From JBFLVQ01 sp040758525 (GTDB taxonomy: Bacteria > Acidobacteriota > Blastocatellia > Chloracidobacteriales > JADJPF01), in NCBI GenBank assembly GCA_040758525.1, contig JBFLVQ010000525.1:1-6755 (forward strand): a stretch of 6,755 nt of DNA, written 5' to 3'. Below, one piece after another: positions 6,619 to 6,755 of this stretch. Every line of letters starts with the position of its first letter. The stretch's first letter is position 1. Position numbers and translations under genes: made by a program. A model generated the notes under the pieces. It was not told the DNA's origin. It ran no database searches and saw only the letters and a list, made by a program, of their open reading frames with translations.

Positions 6619-6755
6619 ATGAGAGTATACGAAATAGAGAAACAGTTTAGTATCGACAATCTTGTTCAGAACGAGCGTGCCAAGCCACTGCCTGGCCCTA
6701 GAGAAGTATTGATAAAACTGCGTGCTGCTTCCCTCAACTTCCGTGATCTATTGAT
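6619..6755 (+). CDS. MDR-family alcohol dehydrogenase/quinone oxidoreductase, N-terminal part only
   Basis: The gene begins with ATG at 6619 and is cut by the window end after 45 complete codons. The visible residues include 'PLPGPREVLIKLRAASLNFR', followed by 'DLL'. This matches the start of the GroES-like domain in medium-chain dehydrogenases, in particular the NAD(P)-dependent alcohol dehydrogenase/quinone oxidoreductase subgroup whose members read 'PGPGEVLVRVRAASLNYRDLL'. A cytosolic NAD(P)H-dependent oxidoreductase is therefore expected. The zinc ligands and Rossmann fold lie beyond the window, so substrate and metal use cannot be judged. No good Shine-Dalgarno motif is visible (AAGAAAAAAG at 6601-6610 is A-rich only). 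With just 22 bp after the ankyrin stop and no terminator between them, read-through from that gene is likely. Confidence 0.8.
   Translation, partial: MRVYEIEKQFSIDNLVQNERAKPLPGPREVLIKLRAASLNFRDLL

Noticed and set aside
6423..6659. A - strand open frame of 78 codons overlapping the ankyrin 3' end
   Set aside because: It is antisense to the end of a clear ankyrin array and the start of the oxidoreductase gene, with no recognisable product.

Overview
The window holds four protein-coding genes from a bacterial chromosome. They are a lone + strand gene with an aerolysin-like look, a very long - strand exported beta-propeller protein, a + strand exported ankyrin-repeat protein, and the first 45 codons of a + strand zinc-type (MDR) alcohol dehydrogenase/quinone oxidoreductase. 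No RNA genes, insertion sequences, CRISPR array or attachment sites are visible. Base composition is moderate, slightly AT-rich by eye. Large exported VPS10/Asp-box proteins of this kind are frequent in Acidobacteriota and also occur in Bacteroidota and Gemmatimonadota. Together with moderate GC, this makes an Acidobacteriota (possibly Blastocatellia-like) host my best guess, but it is an inference from protein style only.

Layout: 1-162 is an A-rich leader with a clear ribosome binding site. Positions 163-1431 encode a 422-residue protein without a signal peptide. Its Ser/Thr-rich, alternating-residue N-terminal half and its short 'ISGTFKG' strand after residue 330 resemble the ETX/MTX2/natterin (aerolysin-type) pore-forming fold. 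Three tandem 47-residue DUF5648-like units (141 bp DNA repeats) sit between these two parts. Positions 1432-1610 separate this gene from its convergent neighbour and contain a long hairpin. Positions 4925-1611 (- strand) encode a 1104-residue secreted protein with 11 Asp-boxes, a charged linker, an Ig-like segment and a helical tail. Positions 4926-5132 form the divergent promoter region. Positions 5133-6596 encode a 487-residue secreted protein with about 13 ankyrin units. An oxidoreductase starts at 6619 and runs off the window.

Nothing shows that the genes form one pathway. The propeller and ankyrin genes are divergently transcribed from a shared 207-bp region and both carry export signals, so they could be co-regulated envelope or periplasmic binding proteins. 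The oxidoreductase lies 22 bp behind the ankyrin gene and may be read through from it. The repeat-bearing aerolysin-like gene is a separate unit and is the most unusual element here: a putative beta-pore-forming scaffold with a repeat array of unknown function inserted in it.
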